NCBI GenBank assembly: GCA_951799405.1
Contig: OX637340.1
Location: forward strand, 62,001 to 126,000
Source: Agapetus fuscipes
Taxonomy: Eukaryota; Arthropoda; Insecta; Trichoptera; Glossosomatidae
Direction of reading: 5' to 3'
DNA length: 64,000 nt
Numbering within the stretch: position 1 is the stretch's first letter; each line of letters begins with the position of its first letter. The translations under genes and the position numbers were made by a program. Below are positions 63,885 through 64,000 of this stretch, piece after piece. The notes below the pieces were generated by a model. It was given only the letters and a program-made list of their open reading frames with translations. It had not been told where the DNA came from and ran no database searches.

Positions 63885-64000
63885 ACTTATATGTTGGTAT
63901 GAGGCTGACCACCCAAACTGTTAAAAAATGTTGCACTTTGCCAATGTCACCCAACAAAAGAAGAGCCTGTATGAAGAAGGTTATTACTCTGGAGGAAATT
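63885..64000 (+). mobile_element. RTE-A pieces at the window edge (plus)
   Basis: 63885-63952 is tail (TATATGTTGGTATGAGGCTG). 63953-64000 is coding from another copy (NKRRACMKKVITLEEI), cut by the window end. Confidence 0.75.

Overview
This window is repeat-rich, AT-rich animal nuclear DNA, almost certainly from an arthropod and probably an insect. I lean to Lepidoptera at low confidence, because of the frequent GTAGGTA/TACCTACC runs and the kinds of SINEs and LINEs present. The reasons for 'animal nuclear' are GT-AG introns, tRNA-derived SINEs, non-LTR retrotransposons with short-tandem 3' tails, and LTR, hAT and mariner elements. I see no bacterial operons, tRNA or rRNA clusters, or CRISPR arrays.

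One host gene can be recognised: timeout (timeless-2, the replication-fork TIMELESS orthologue). It runs right to left on the minus strand. Ten exons were assembled by hand between 40159 and the stop codon at 3401. Every junction is GT-AG and the reading frame closes through all of them, giving about 711 codons. They cover the last part of the helical core, the Myb-like DNA-binding region, the region matching the PARP1-binding domain of human TIMELESS, and an acidic/serine-rich tail. The N-terminal half was not found between 40160 and 64000 and presumably lies beyond the right edge. Nearly everything else is intronic or upstream mobile DNA; one intron is 17.0 kb.

The most unusual object is a young gag-only LTR retrotransposon (5521-9433) in the last timeout intron. 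Its two 471-bp LTRs look identical and it has a 4-bp target duplication (TTAT). Its single 762-residue protein has an N-terminal SAP domain, coiled coils, a Gag capsid-like region and a CCHC knuckle. After these comes a macro domain of the TARG1/OARD1 type and then a CCCH zinc finger. There is no protease, reverse transcriptase or integrase. The element sits inside a solo LTR (5515-9915, target duplication CCAA), which itself sits inside a tRNA-derived SINE, so there are three nested insertions with readable scars. A solo LTR with similar ends and the same TTAT duplication lies at 58110-58539.

Other layout: 0.36-2.2 kb and 19.7-20.7 kb hold two copies of a tyrosine-recombinase element with hairpin ends. 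12.8-14.3 kb is a composite with 62-bp terminal inverted repeats. 15.0-15.9 kb is LTR-like. 16.6-16.85 kb is a nearly perfect 126-bp-arm hairpin. 22.3-23.0 kb is a minisatellite. 34.3-36.6 kb is an RTE-like LINE with an open 650-codon reverse transcriptase, whose 3' tail (called RTE-A here) recurs about 20 times. 53.1-54.2 kb is a hAT-type element with an 8-bp duplication. 54.5-54.96 kb is a 5S rRNA-like sequence fused to a SINE. 61.3-62.5 kb is a Jockey-like reverse transcriptase split by a SINE. Two tRNA-derived SINE families (SINE-1 and SINE-2) are spread through the window, and SINE-1 occurs with two different 3' tails.
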